Of a stretch of 64,000 nucleotides of DNA, positions 14,522 through 27,651 are shown in pieces. The position numbers and the translations under genes were made by a program. This DNA is from Flectonema sp. DT1601 (lineage: Eukaryota > Euglenozoa > Diplonemea > Diplonemida > Diplonemidae): the NCBI GenBank assembly GCA_964019425.1, contig OZ025849.1, forward strand, positions 372,001 to 436,000, read 5' to 3'. Under the pieces are notes generated by a model that saw nothing but the letters and a program-made list of their open reading frames with translations, was not told the DNA's origin and did not search any database. Position 1 is the first letter of the stretch; each line of letters opens with the position of its first letter.

Positions 14522-14550
14522 ACCCTCTCCAAAAAGAAGAAGGAGAGGGT
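14522..14550. repeat. Perfect 9-bp hairpin
   Basis: Arms ACCCTCTCC and GGAGAGGGT enclose an A-rich 11-base loop. The stem is purine-rich on one side and could form a small hairpin in RNA. It lies in spacer and no gene is nearby. Confidence 0.75.
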
Positions 14551-17373
14551 AATATGCACAATTTTTTTTTATACCACACTTTTACGCACATTGCGCCCAC
14601 CCACGAAATGAATAGTGCTGGATTAGCTTTTCTTTAATGTGGCTTATGCACTTGTTACATATGGTGAATGACAGGGAACGCTGACCTGCAAACCCGCAAA
14701 CGCTGTGGGAACTTTTCCCTTTTTTTTTAGCGTAGCTGACTATTTGCTATTTTTTGCAGTTCGGTTGCCATTCAGCACTCCTGGAGAAAGGGGAAAAAAA
14801 AAAAGAATAAAAATAAAAAAATCACAGTTTTTTTTGATATGGGAAAAAGAACTGAAAACTTACTTTTTGTTTCTTTTACATGTTTCCCTGTTTTTTTATT
14901 TATTATTATTTATTTTTTTTTTTGTTTCATTTCCCCCTTTCTATTATATTTGATATTTGTCGTTTTTTTTTTTCTTTTTCCATTATTATGTTTTTTTTAA
15001 AAAAAATTTGTATCATCCTCATTGTAGTCAACTAAGGGGAAAAAAAAAAGTATTGGCTTGGAGTCAGCATTTTCAGAACGGTCGCTGCTTTTCGGCAATT
15101 ATCCTCACGAAAATTTTCTGTTTCTTTGTAAACATTTATTTATCTATTTTTTTTTCTTTTTTTTTTTCTTATATTAATGGAAATGTACCTTTTTTAACGT
15201 ACTAGCAGCAGGTATCTATTTTATGTAATACTAAACGATTCTCACTCTCGCGGTGTCAATCGTTTACGAAGGTATGTTTTGATAAGTAGTTTTTTTTTTC
15301 TTTCTCTCCCCTCATTTTTTTTAAACGAGCGAAAGAGAATTGTGACAGCGTAACATTAATTTTTATAGGCTTGTTTCACGGTTGCGTCGCAAAAACAAAA
15401 TCACAGTGTGAGAAATACGTGTCAATTCAAGTTTTTTTTTTCTTTTTTTTTTTTCTTCTTTCCTGAGGTTAAGCAGTTTTGTGTTTCCTCAAAGAAAAAA
15501 AAACAACACTAACATTATAGCAAACAAAGTAAGAAAAAAAAAAAAAAAAAAAAAAAAATCCGTTATAAGAAAAAAACTCACAGTATTTATTATTATTATT
15601 ATTATTTTTTTTTTTTTTTGTTATGTTCTTTTTAGTTAGTCGTGCCGTTGCAATCGCTCTTATAGTGCAGTTGATTGTTTTTGTTATTTCTATAACTGTA
15701 TGTATTTTAAGGTAATATCACCTTATAAAGTAGCTCAGTGTTTAATGTGTATTTAATTTACCCTCACTGCAGTTTTTCCTTTTTTTTTTTTAGGGGTGGT
15801 ACACAAATCTTGGAAAAGTTACAAATCGATTTTCCTTGATTTTCACACTTCAACAAGACAAAAATCAAAAGCAAAAAAAAAAAAAGCAAAAAAGTAAGGT
15901 AAAAGCACCCTTATTAAGTTTGGGTAGCTATTTTTGTATTGACGTTTTCGTTTTTTAGTTAATTTTGGATTACGCACTATCTTCGTTTATTGTTCTATTG
16001 TCTAATAACATTACTACTTTCGCACATCTATTGAACGAGTGATTAGCGAAACGCTATTTCTATTGAGCGCCTACTTCTCCCCCCTCCACTTTTTTAGTAG
16101 AAGCAAAACGTAGTTGTTGCAGCATCTGTGCAATGCTTTATAACTGAACTAAACTTCTTTGGTCATTCGGAAGGTATTGTTGCTCCGTTTCGAAGGGAGG
16201 CGTTGACCGTCTCTTACTCTTTTTAGTTCCGAAGTTTTTTTTTTATTTATATTATTTAGGTCGCTTACCTGTTTTTATAAGTACTCACATTTCACAAAAA
16301 AAAAAAAAAAAAAAATTAATAAATTATTACTATGAGCCTCGTGCTCCAGTCTGAATGGAAGGGGAAAAAAAATAAATAAACCCCTTTTCGAAAGAAAAAA
16401 AGTTCATAACTAAAGGCGCAACGTGATAAAATTTACATACCAATTTTACAACGTGTAGAGGCCTTTCAGAATCTCATTGACCTCTTTGAAAACTTGTTTT
16501 CATACCGCGGGAAGTGTATCTTTGTTTAATACACTTTTCATTGTTTCACTCCACTGGGCTAATCGTAGGGACAACATATTCTGTCATAGCATGTCGGTCT
16601 AGTACTCTTGGAGGAAAAAACCGATATCAAAAATTGTCAGTAAAGAGTACATGCAGGATGTCTCTAAGAAGATTAGGTGCCATGTTTAAAAAAAAAAAAA
16701 AAAAAAAAAAGTAAACTGCGCATTTTTTTTTTTTTTTTTTTTTTTTGGTTTTTTTTCTCCCTCTTCAAAATTTAGCAAAAAAAAAAGAGAAAAAAAAAAA
16801 AAGAAAGGGGAAGTTCCCCAAGATTTTACTTGCCTTCTTTCTGTTTATTATTTTCTATCTATTGTGGCTCTATAAAATTATTTCTTTTTTTGTTCCCAAC
16901 CTGTTAGTCTCTGGGAATGGTGGACAGCTAGTAATTCCTTCCAGTCAAAGCTATACACACGGTCTCCGGATTTTTTTTCTCTACTGGTGTGGGTTGCCAA
17001 GAGCCCCCTGAAGTCATCAGTACTGGACTTGCTGACTAACATAAGACATCCCGCGTTTATTGGTATTATGTAGGGGGGGGGGGGACTCCGTGACAAGTGG
17101 TAATAAATTAACCATGTTGACGTGGTCTCTTTACTGATAAGGACAGTCTTATCCCGTTGCTTTCTTAGGTAAGGGGTATAGTCCGTATGATGTCAAAGCT
17201 ACGAGTTTTAAGTAATATATTTTATATGCCACTGCTACTCTTGTTTTCGTTCTAAGCGGGGTTTTTTAAACTTCGTTGTTTTTTGTTTCTTATTGCTATT
17301 ACTAGTCTTGCTGTAAAATAGTTACGAGGCCTTTAGGCCGGCCTTCCCCATTGACTGCGAAGGAAAGGGGAGG

Positions 17374-17414
<41 letters not shown>

Positions 17415-18281
17415 GAGGTCATCGGAACACTATTTGCACGTGACCACTTTGTTAGTTTTTTTCTTCTTTTTGTTGTCAGCAATGATGTGTAGAAGAGTTC
17501 CGCTAGCTGGCATGGGCCTGCGAAGTTTTGCACATTCCCAGATGTAGCTCTCCACGCCCATGTTCTTTCACAAGGATGCTGTGCCATGCAGTTTGCTCGG
17601 CTTTCCTGCTTTTTTCCCCTTTATTTTCATTTATTCCATTATTATTTTTGCGTTAACACTGTTGTGATCTCCTTTCCAAAAAAAAAAAAAAAAACCCTGA
17701 GAAAAAATATATGAGGCGAGGCTGGCATTTGAATGCCAAAAAAAAAAAAGCCTAAGCGGTAGGGCCGCAGTGGAAAATCATTAAAAAGCAACTGTTCCTA
17801 GTTTTTAAGTAGAAATGGATTTCAAAGCAGCAGACGTGAGCAAACATTTGTCTGCCAGCGTGACAAGCGTTGGCATTAACCATTACTGTGTGTTTGCTGC
17901 TTCTAGAATTACCTTTCAGCTTGCGTACAATAATCTTAACACGAAAACTGCTTTTTTTAAATTAAGTTGTCTTTGCTAACGCTGTGCCGCAAGAGTCAAC
18001 TTCTGGCAAGGGGTTTGTTGTTAACTTTTATTACATATAATCAATAGAATTCGTTGATTTTATTTGAAGGTACCTCTCTGCCATTCTTTCTTTTTCTTCT
18101 TTATATTTTAGTATCTCTGTTGCTTCTTGCCGTGTGCTTAGTATTGATTTACCGCATTAATCTGGTTGACGAAGCGCGTTGCTGAACTATGCTGATTAAA
18201 GATAGTTTTTTAAAAAAAAAAATTTACTGTTTTTTCTCCCTTATTATTGGTTTTGCTTGCATTTTTTTTTATGGGAAAGAC

Positions 18282-18314
<33 letters not shown>

Positions 18315-18315
<1 letters not shown>

Positions 18316-18496
18316 GAGTGGATGTCAAAAGTCTGGTACCGTTTTGGTCAACGGTAAACTGCGGGCATGTACAACTCAATCGAGACCCAACCCTGTCTGA
18401 AACATGCCCCAAAAAATTCAATTCCGGGTGTGGGATCTCACTTTACTCGTAATACTTGTAAAAAAAAAAAAAATTCCTGCATTTTTTGCTTGTAGC
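18315..18496 (+). repeat. Left terminal inverted repeat
   Basis: Left arm of the element, running from the TA-flanked edge to a TTTTTTGCTTGT segment that is matched in reverse at about 19918-19930. Differences from the right arm are few: single substitutions, a change in A-tract length and a changed outermost dozen bases. Confidence 0.85.
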
Positions 18497-19476
18497 CGGA
18501 AACAAAGCTGTTACAGAGAGCCCCAAGCATAACAAAAGCAAAATATGACCACAAAAGCGATAATTGAGCAACTGCAATTACTGATTGACAAGATGGGAGA
18601 CCCTCCGAAGTAGAGTGACAGGAAAGTGTCCAATGGGAGTTCAAAAACCTTGGAAGGTAAACATGCAAAACTGCTAGAATGCCTTTCTGGGGGTGGTGAT
18701 GTTACTGCTATGCCCCTGAGGGTTGTGGGAATAGCAGTGCTGTGGAATGGTGTCAATTGTCCCTTCAGTAGTAAATGAAACAATTGTGAGCATGGAAACG
18801 GGTGACAGGCGAGAAGTGTCTAGAAGAATAGGATGGAAGTTAAGCTTTCTAGAGGAAGCTGGGCTAAAAATAGGCAGAAAGGCCTGGGATGCTAGAATCC
18901 ACGTGCCCATAAGTATAAGAACCAATGAAGATCTTCCTGAAGTTGTGCAGTCAAGTGAGAACGAGCTCAAGGCAGCCTCGCCCGACTTCAATGGTATCAA
19001 AAAGTCAACGAGGTGACACTGTTACGTTGCAGGGTGTCCTTGGGGGACATTTAAATCTATCAATAAAGTCAGCAGTATTCGAAATCTGATATCAGAATCT
19101 ACATACCATCGTATGCGTGGGAATGAATATCATCACCTTGCGCTGTGAACTGATGTCTGCTCCTACTGCCGTGTGGACAGACAATTAGAAAGAAACTGTC
19201 AAAACTACTTAGCAAGTGTTGAGTGACAGAATGGTTACTCAGTAACTGTTCATTAACCGTTTGGAATGCTGCACATGCCAGTGTGCTGACAATAGTGTCC
19301 AGTAGGGGGGGCTTACCAGCCATAGCAGCTGGTGTACGACCAGCTGCTATCTCATTATAATAATACAACAGACTTGCTGAGGTTCATTATCATGTAGAAG
19401 AGTTTAAGAGACAGAATGCAGTCTATTCAGAAAACACTTCTGATACGGAGATGATTTAATTATAAAACTTGATTAT

Positions 19477-19530
19477 AAGGAGTCTTCTCCTTCAGTACCT
19501 TGCCACAGGTACCTAAGGAGAAGACTCCTT
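19477..19530. repeat. Near-perfect cruciform inside the transposon
   Basis: Arms AAGGAGTCTTCTCCTT and AAGGAGAAGACTCCTT pair over 16 bases. After a two-base mismatch the stem continues with GTACCT/AGGTAC over 6 bp, with loop TGCCAC. Each 16-base arm is also nearly palindromic itself. A structure this strong may mark an internal end, a transposase-binding site or a nested palindrome. The sequence alone cannot say which. Confidence 0.85.
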
Positions 19531-19914
19531 ACCACAAGAGTCATCATCACATTATTAGCAGCAGGAGAAGTACAGTTTGGGTATAACTATGCATTTCAAG
19601 TTGCACAATGAGACTCGACAAATTGAGTTTTTTTTGACGCAAACAAATCAACTCAAAACTGATGGTAACTCTTCCGAGGGTTCTACTCAGGGCTTTCGAT
19701 CAGAATGTGACTACGTCCAAAGGAAGTGCAAAAAGTGTAGAACGTGGTGCTAAAAACTAATAATAATTTTCACGTTAAAAGTATTATTTTTACCGATAAT
19801 TCCATTTATTTTTATAATGAAATATTAGAATATAGATTTGGGGGATGATACTTTTGGCAAGGCTGCATATGTAATATTTGGGTTTCTCTGTAGCCACAAG
19901 CCAGTTCTCTGTAA

Positions 19915-20096
19915 GCCACAAGCAAAAAATGCAGGATTTTTTTTTTTTTATACAAGTATTACGAGTAAAGTGAGATCCCACACCCGGAATTGAATTTTTT
20001 GGGGCATGTTTCAGACGGGGTTGGGTCTCGATTGAGTTGTACATGCCCACAGTTTACCGTTGACCAAAACGGTACCAGACTTTTGACATGTCCTCA
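19915..20096 (-). repeat. Right terminal inverted repeat
   Basis: Right arm of the element. Just inside it the segment CTGTAGCCACAAGCC is repeated with small changes about 25 bases on (about 19889-19921), so a short tandem duplication adjoins the inner edge of the arm. Confidence 0.83.
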
Positions 20097-20727
20097 TACT
20101 TTTCATTCTTATACTGAATTTTTTTTTTTTTTTTTTTTTAATTCTATTTTTCGGCAATGCTCACTCAGTTTATTTCATGTTTTTTTTGTTTTTTTGCAAC
20201 TGTATTTTTTTTTTTTTTTTTTCCATCCCCTCCTTTTTTTTTTCTGTTTAATAATGAGTTACAATGTACTGTTTTTTAGTATAGCTGAAGTCATCTAGCG
20301 GTCACGTCTCTCTTGCCGTGTGTCATAGAGAGAATGTGGAAAACCAAACGGACAAGGGAAGTAAAGTGGAGCACATCTTAAAGTTCTTAATCGTTAAAGA
20401 GAATATCCCTTTTTTTGTATCCTTTTCAACTGAACAAATAACATTCCCGATAAATAGAACGAAACACTTATGTAATGTTTTTTTCTTTCTTTTTTTATTT
20501 TATTTTTTCACTTTTTTTTCTTTTTCTTGAAAGCCTTATCTTTGGCGAGGAAGGCTCCCCTCTCTCTCCCCTGTTTCTTTGCTCTTTCGGTGTTTTGAAT
20601 TTTCCTTTGAAAATAATTTAACAAGGTTGAATTAAAAAGTTTAAAAAAAAAACTTTCGTGAGTACTTGGCATCAGTACTCAGTGTAAGTATAAAGTATAA
20701 AGTATAAATAATGCAGTATCTACAATT

Positions 20728-20758
<31 letters not shown>

Positions 20759-21590
20759 CAAAAACGACCGACTACCACTTGAGGAGCTTTTCAACATAGA
20801 GACTAAAACTATTCTTTTCGTCTTTTCTAAAGTCCTCGTCCCGTGGGAGACTGAGTCGTGTTTCGAAAACATTTTCTTTTTTCAGAGAATATAGTACCCA
20901 AATAACACCACAAAAGTATTTTTTTAATTGTCAATTTCACACGGTTTGAATTACAATACAAACAAAAAAAAAAAAAGAAAAGAAAAAAGAAAAAAATCAT
21001 AAATATACTATTATTATTGTCAAGGCTTCTCCTCTGACATTTACAGGCTTACAGATTTGGACTGCCTGCAGTTGGATTGTGTTGCATGGTATTTGACTTG
21101 ATTTTACTCTGTTTTAATCATCGAAGGTAGCGTGTATCCCACTGTTTACAAAGTTTACTGTTATGAACTATTGTTCAAACTTTCTTCAGAAATTGTGCTG
21201 AGGACCTTATCATGAGCGTCAACGCCATGATTGAAGGGCGTGAACTCCTTTTTATCTGACCCTCCTTACCACCCCGTATCAATATATCTGCTATAAAATT
21301 ACAGGCGATTTTCGTTTTTTTTTTTTTTTTTTTTTTTTTACTCTCTCCCTCTCTTTAGTGCGTGAGACGTTGATTGCATTGCTTCGTTTTGTCTCTTCTT
21401 TACAATCTATGTGAAGGTGGGCAAGGCCGAACTGCAATCTCGCTACTATTTTACCTTTGGTTAGTTGAATACAACAGTTGGGCTCAGCAGAGTCAACAGG
21501 TACCAATGAAACTTTATACTCTAAGCGCCTCTTCGCTCTTTAGCGTCCCTAAGCTCGTTTACTATTTTTACTGCTACTAACTACTGCAAA

Positions 21591-21628
<38 letters not shown>

Positions 21629-23747
21629 CCCCTAAAAAAACTACCACTGCGCTAGTAAAACATCTTTGTCCGAAGCCAGGCGTCTTCTTTTTTTTTTTTA
21701 AAAAAAAAGCTCAAAATAGCTGACTTCGTGACGGTGGGGACGAATCTACTTCTGTTTAAGTATTTGTCTTGCTATGATCAAAACAAAAGACTATAACGGC
21801 CTACTGTCTGATCTTCTTCTCGTTTCCCCTCTTCTTTTGAAGGGGTAGGTGCTCTTAGTATGCAGCAATGTTGAATCTTAACTTGCTAATGCTCGTATGA
21901 TATCAAGTTGTCCCTTAATTGGAGGAGGAGGATCTAAGCCTCTTCACTCGAACCATTTTTTTTAATTAAATTCTTTTTGGGGAATGAGTTTCTAATGGGT
22001 TGTTTCGGATTAGTTATTTATTTATTTTTTTATTCTCTTGGAAGCCGCAGAGAAACTGATTTAGGATGTGGTTTCTACATTTTTTTTCCCCCAGCATATG
22101 ATATTCAAACCGGATAAGAAATCTGAGGCAATAAACGAACGAGCGCCACAGGAGTTTTAATTTAACTGTCATTCTTTGAAACGTTGGTTTATGAACTCTT
22201 ATTCGTGTAGTCTGTCTTGATGCTTTGTTCTTTCAGAACGGAAAGGGAATGTTTTTTAATCTCCTTCCTGCGGTTGAGTGCAAGTTGATTGTCTTAAGTA
22301 CCACTTTTCTTCTTGCGTTTGAGTACTCAGTGACTGCTAACCACTTTGCTGCGTACATTCGAAGCAGGTTAATGATATCAACCGTTTTACTTTTGTTTTC
22401 ATTATTAGTTTTCCCACAGCACTTTTTAGTTACAATTTTTTGTTGTCTAGTTGTTCTTAGTTTTTAGTTTACAAGTCGATTACTGTTTTGATAACCTGTT
22501 CCTGAGAACGGGGTCTTTTCTCGCGATCTTGTACTTTCCATTATTTCTTTATAACTCGCCTGACATGACAGCTGAGCTATTAGGTGCGCTGCGTACTACT
22601 TGCGGAATTCTTCTAGTGAAAGCAATTGTAAACCGAAAAAAAAAAAAATCGAAACCAAAGTGAAAAGAAAACTACTGGCAAACTGTTAGCTGTTTATCTT
22701 CACTTTGTGTCGCATAGAAGTACAATTAGTTTTCTATCCAGCTGTTCATATATTATACAGACAGCTTTCTTAGTCCGCGTACTCGGGTAACTGCAGTACA
22801 GGCAACTACATCACAAGCTGATGGCACCTTATCTTGCATTAAGTGTCTTGATTGCTTGTGTTTTTCTGTCGTTCTAGTTATTTCTATTTCCTTCTGAATG
22901 TAGGTTTTGTGCAAGTCTTGCGCAAGTAAAGCTTCTTACTCCCGTTAATGCATTCTTCTTTAATCTCTATGCTGTGGATATCACTTAAGCTTTCTATCGT
23001 TTTCTATTTCTATGACGGTTTCTATCCTTTGGATAATTAACAAAAAGAATTTCTGCCTCTTTCTCGGCTTGTTCAATTTGTTTCTCATCTTATCAGATGT
23101 GCTGTGGATTTTACCTAGCACGGTTCTGTTCAAGTGAGCGACTTGTGTATTTACTTACACATCGGAAAAAACCAACGTCTAGGCTATCTAATAGAATGCT
23201 CACTGGTAGTCTGTATTGACTGTGGGCATTCCTGGATTCAATTTCTCCCTCTAATTTGAGTAGCTTTTAATTTCTAGTGTCATGCACCCTCAGGGGAAAA
23301 AAATACCAATTTTAAGAATGACGTGTTGCTGTTGTTCTTGTTCACTTGTTCTTTTTTTTTTTTTGCTGATTTTTCTTTATTGTTTTTATTCCCTCGATTA
23401 GCGTACAGCTCACTTACGTTCCAGATAGCTTTTTTAGACTTTGCTGGAGAGCTGGCTTGGGGGGGGGTGCCGCGGTTTACGCTTGTGTGGCACTTATTTT
23501 ATGAAGTTTTTGGGAAGTGCTGCAAAAGGGTTTTAATCTTAATTTACCCCTTCCATTTGTTTTTTATTTTTTTTGTTGATAACTAATGGTAGTCTTTTTC
23601 ATCCCTTCTCAGAATGTAAGGACGAGGACGTTGTTTTGTATGTCCTTATTCAAGTAAGTCTCACTGACATTTATTATACGTAACTTTTTTCCTGTCTTTC
23701 CGAAAGTAGTTTTACCCGACATCGTTTTGATGGTAGCATGTTGTTCT

Positions 23748-23784
<37 letters not shown>

Positions 23785-26645
23785 TTTAACCAAAATGTTT
23801 CTTCTTACCTTTCATGCTGACAAGCAGAAGAATGTCACTGCAAAAAAGATTTGTAGTTCTCTCTATTGAAAGAATTACAGCTACACAGCGCTCATTGCTT
23901 GTTTTTTTTTCTTTCCTTCTTAAAAAAAAATAAAATAAAACAAAATAATAGAAAATTCTTTTGAACGGATATTCTTTTTTTCAGCCAGCACGGTATAATC
24001 TTTGGGTGTGCGATTGGTGTTCTACCTCGTGAATAAAAAACTTAAAACTTCCGCCCGAACTTACAACCGTTAATAGGCTCTGTCGAGGGAGGAATCCGTC
24101 TTCTTTCATTTTTGCTTTTCAGTTCTTTATTGAAAAAAAAGGGAAAGGGAAAGGGAAAAAAGTTTTTTTAAAAATTATTACTTCAATGGAAAAGGTTATT
24201 TTTGTTTATTTCTTTTCCATTTTTTTTTTCCCTTCGTTTTTTGAATAACGGGTGGTGACCCCTAATGTTGGTACCTTTTAAGAAGGTTTTTTTTGTTCTA
24301 TAAGCACCACTGTTTTAATCTTTTTTTTGATCTTTTTCGTACTGTTGAGTATTTTGGTCAACAAGCGAACACTGTTGTTTGGTTATTCTTTTTCTTTTTT
24401 TAAAAAAAATCTTTCTCTTCCAAGCAATCTCGGTTATATTTTTATTTTCGTCCTCATTATGTATCTTGTGACGGGCATCGTTTAGTTAGGTATTGGCAAC
24501 TTCATTCAAAAAAAAAAAAAAAAAAACCCCAACAACAAAAAAACAAACAATACAGTCTATTTTGAATAGATTCGTTACTGATGAATTACTTTAGTCCATT
24601 TTGTTAACTGGTTGTGTCAAAGTACTGATAACCTGGACTTTCTTGAGCCCAGTTGAACAGCCTTTTCAGGGGGTGAAGAAAACTCAATCTGCATTCCCGA
24701 AAAAAAAAAAAAAAAAAAAAAAATTAATATTAAAAAAAAAACTTATCATCAGCAAAACTCAAGACCAATCAAATTCCGTGGTAAGTTTCACTAGCGATTA
24801 TATTTTTTTTTTGTTCGCTTTTTTTTTTTTCTGTTTTTTTGTGGAACACTCGTACATTATTATTTTTTCTTTTTTAAATAACATGTACAGCTGTTTACTT
24901 CTTATTTACTGTTATCTCTTTGTAAGATAAAAACCAGTATTGCTTTTTCTGATGATTGTGCTTCAGGTTTTTATAAACCAGTTCACAAATCGTCAACCTT
25001 TGTTGCCCCACACTAGATCCCTTTCGCATATTTTTCAGCTCTGTTTTTTTTTTTTTTTTGCTAGAAAAAAAAATGCGAAATTGTAAGAGGGATGTCCATA
25101 TAAAAAGCAATTGTCCCCATTAAATTATATTTTTCTACCAGCCGTTTCTTATATCCCCGCTACGTCGGAATATTCCGTCGTCCCTGATCCCTTATTCGAG
25201 CTTGTTCCTTTACAGTACTCTGTTAAGTCGAGCTCGCCACATTCAGTTGTCAGTCAACAACACTCCGCCAACCTTTTTTTTTTTTTTTGTTGTTTAATTA
25301 TAATTCTTATGAATGCCAATTTTTTATTGAGTTTGACCTTTTTAAAAAAAAAAAAAAAAATATAGCGATCGCAATTTGTAGAACAAGTTACGGAAACTAT
25401 TCCGTTACTGTTGGTTATAGCGATTACCATACAGCGTTTGGAAGGAAAAAAAAACAAAAAACAAAAAAAAAAAACCCTGCGAATCTAAACAATGAAGAAT
25501 TGTATTTCTTCGTTGTAGTTTAACGCGTTTTGTCTGTTTGCAGTCGATATTGTGCGTGTTTTGTCAGTGTATGAAGTGACTTCTCTCGTTAGCGTTATTA
25601 AATTATGATTTCGCTACGAGAGAATTCCTCAGCTTCTATTCTCACGTAACAAAACAAGCCTCGGGAACTTTACCTGTGTGCTGTTGAGTTGATCGATATA
25701 GTGTGGAATGTACTCTCACAGCTTTAAGCAAAATTGTAATCTTATTTTCCTTGTAGCTGTGAATACGCAACGCGATAAAAACAAGTCGCGGGAATTAGTC
25801 CAGTGCGCTGTTTTTGATGAATGGTGCGTTCAAGTGTTTAAAAAAAGTGTCCGTGGAGTGTTCTACAGGGAAATAACAGAACGAGAAGGTACAAATCAGT
25901 TTTGACACTGTGCAGATCTTCTGGGACAGTATTTTTCCCTAATCCCAATGACTATTCATTTATTATGAAGCTTTATCACCATCCGCAATGTTCTGTCAAT
26001 CATTTTAGCGTATTCGTAGCTTTCCTGTTCTTTCTTTTTCGTCCTCGCAGGTTATTGAGTTCGGTTATTTATGCCATCCTGTTTTTCTTTTTTTTTTCTT
26101 TTCTTCTAGTGTCATTTTTTTTCATTCTGCTTTTCCCCCTTTAGGCACTCTTTCTTGGGCTGTCGTATTGGGGTGTCTATACCTCAAAAAAAAAAAAAAA
26201 AAAAATTATAAAAAACATGAAAGCACTAAATTTAAGTCACAAAAACTGCTTGATTTACATACGTTTTTTTCTTTTCTTCCTTTTCCTCTTATTCTTTTTT
26301 TTCTTCTTTTTTTTTTTTAAATTGGAAAATTCAATAAGAGCAAAGTTGTAAGAAATAATCACCGCAAGTTCTCTCGCTTGACTTTGGTACCTTATTCTTT
26401 CTCTATTTCGCTTTGCTGTTTCATGCATTATTCAGCAGGCGTTGTTGCTTTGCCTTTTTTCTTTTTTTTTTGTATCGTCCCTTTGATCTTGTGAGCATTC
26501 GATATACATCGGGCGGAAAGGTTCGATTGTGTCGTTAACTGCATGCGTCAAAAAAAAATAAAAAAAATAAAATTAAGAAATTAAAAAAAATGTTGGTTCT
26601 GCTCCCTCCAGTATCCCGCCCTCCTCGCCATGAAACGAATCTCGG

Positions 26646-26682
<37 letters not shown>

Positions 26683-27651
26683 CAAAACCACACGTAGTTC
26701 AGACAAATGCATTTCTCCTGAATAGTGATGCTGCTATTCATTTCGTGCGAAATACGGTCACTTACTTCATTCAGAAGTGTTAGTGAACTCCGCTCTCTTA
26801 TTCAATAACAGACAAAATCGGAGAACGAAAAAAAAAGCTTTTTGCTACTACCATAGATGGAGTGGTAGCTAATTGATAAGATTAAAAAAAAGAGTAGCCT
26901 CTTGAGTGGTCCGGATGACGTAGTCGTCTCTTAAGGAATAATTGTCCCTTAGAATGTATCATGGAGACAAGGAAGAGGTTATGTCCGAAACGGGGGGAAA
27001 AAGGAAAAGAACGAAAATAAAAAAAATTCTTTTTGCCTCTTACAGCTGTAGTACAAGAAAACAAAGTATACGATTGTTAAACTGTAATGGATAGTTTTCG
27101 TAGAAAGAGCTATTTTCAGTGTCTTAATTAAAATACATATTCATCACGCAAAAACAAATCCGGCCCTTCACTGATCCGGAATCAGCTTTGTGTGCTGGGT
27201 TGTCTTAATTGTATTCATTGCTTGTACCTTTTCTTTTTTTAGTATTCCGATATCTCCTACCCGCTGTACGCACGACAAGAGGACTAGCACACCTTGCGAT
27301 GCCCTCTTTATTCAGAAAAAAAAAAAAAAAAAAAAAAAAGAAAACAGAAATTATCGTTTCCCAATTTCTTATGCACCCCCGTCCCATTCCTTCACGTATT
27401 TTTTTCACCGTCCACTGCCTTCCCTATTTTTTGTCTTCCCCATTTTGCATTTCTTTTCATCTTTTTATGCAGTACGACCACAAGAACTGTTGAACACGTG
27501 TAATTGAGATTTATTAAATCCTTTTCTTTTTAGTCAGGAACACCAAAAAAAAAAAAAAAAAAGAAATAATGAAAGTGATGTTGTCCATTCTGAAGAGTAA
27601 TTATATTTTTATTCATCTCATTTTATTCAGTTTAAGAAAAATAATACAAAT
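20097..27651. other. Gene-free, homopolymer-rich spacer (right part)
   Basis: No supportable gene. Notable tracts include a T run of 36 at about 21593-21628 and an A run above 30 near 26646-26678. Open frames are short and of low complexity. The spacer ends at a CAG acceptor-like site (27628-27630) just before the first gene of the + strand cluster. If transcription is polycistronic, a start region for the cluster should lie somewhere here, but I cannot point to a promoter. Confidence 0.7.

Larger units (their letters stand above)
1..18314. other. Gene-free, homopolymer-rich spacer (left part)
   Basis: I see no supportable gene here. The open frames are short and made mostly of Lys or Phe runs, because they read through long A or T tracts. 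Homopolymers of 15 to over 30 bases recur every few hundred bases, and some A tracts sit next to T tracts with only a few bases between them (about 2487-2537), so they could pair. Simple repeats of the TTA/TAT type are common. Features inside that do stand out are listed separately: two structured-repeat copies, a short repeat pair and three perfect hairpins. A run of 12 G at 17073-17084 is the only long G run in this region. I found no convincing tRNA or rRNA. Confidence 0.75.
18315..20096. mobile_element. DNA transposon with about 180-bp terminal inverted repeats, probably non-autonomous
   Basis: The left arm (about 18315-18496) and right arm (about 19915-20096) are near-identical inverted copies, both holding ATGTCAAAAGTCTGGTACCG near the outer end. 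Each arm is preceded by TA, consistent with a TA target duplication, though a TA among A/T tracts is weak evidence. The interior of about 1.4 kb lacks the long homopolymers typical of the neighbourhood, so it looks like inserted DNA. It holds only short open frames on both strands (largest about 108 and 89 codons) with no transposase motif I recognise. Inverted repeats of this length and a TA target fit a non-autonomous cut-and-paste element, but the superfamily cannot be fixed by eye. The close match of the two arms suggests a fairly recent insertion. Confidence 0.85.

Noticed and set aside
16339-16360. GTGCTCCAGTCTGAATGG as a further copy of the structured repeat
   Set aside because: Only a short match to two separate parts of the family, with neither hairpin present.
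564-27507. Many open frames of 60-158 codons in the left 27 kb
   Set aside because: They are dominated by Phe or Lys runs from T and A tracts, overlap one another on both strands, and show no domain or neighbour support.
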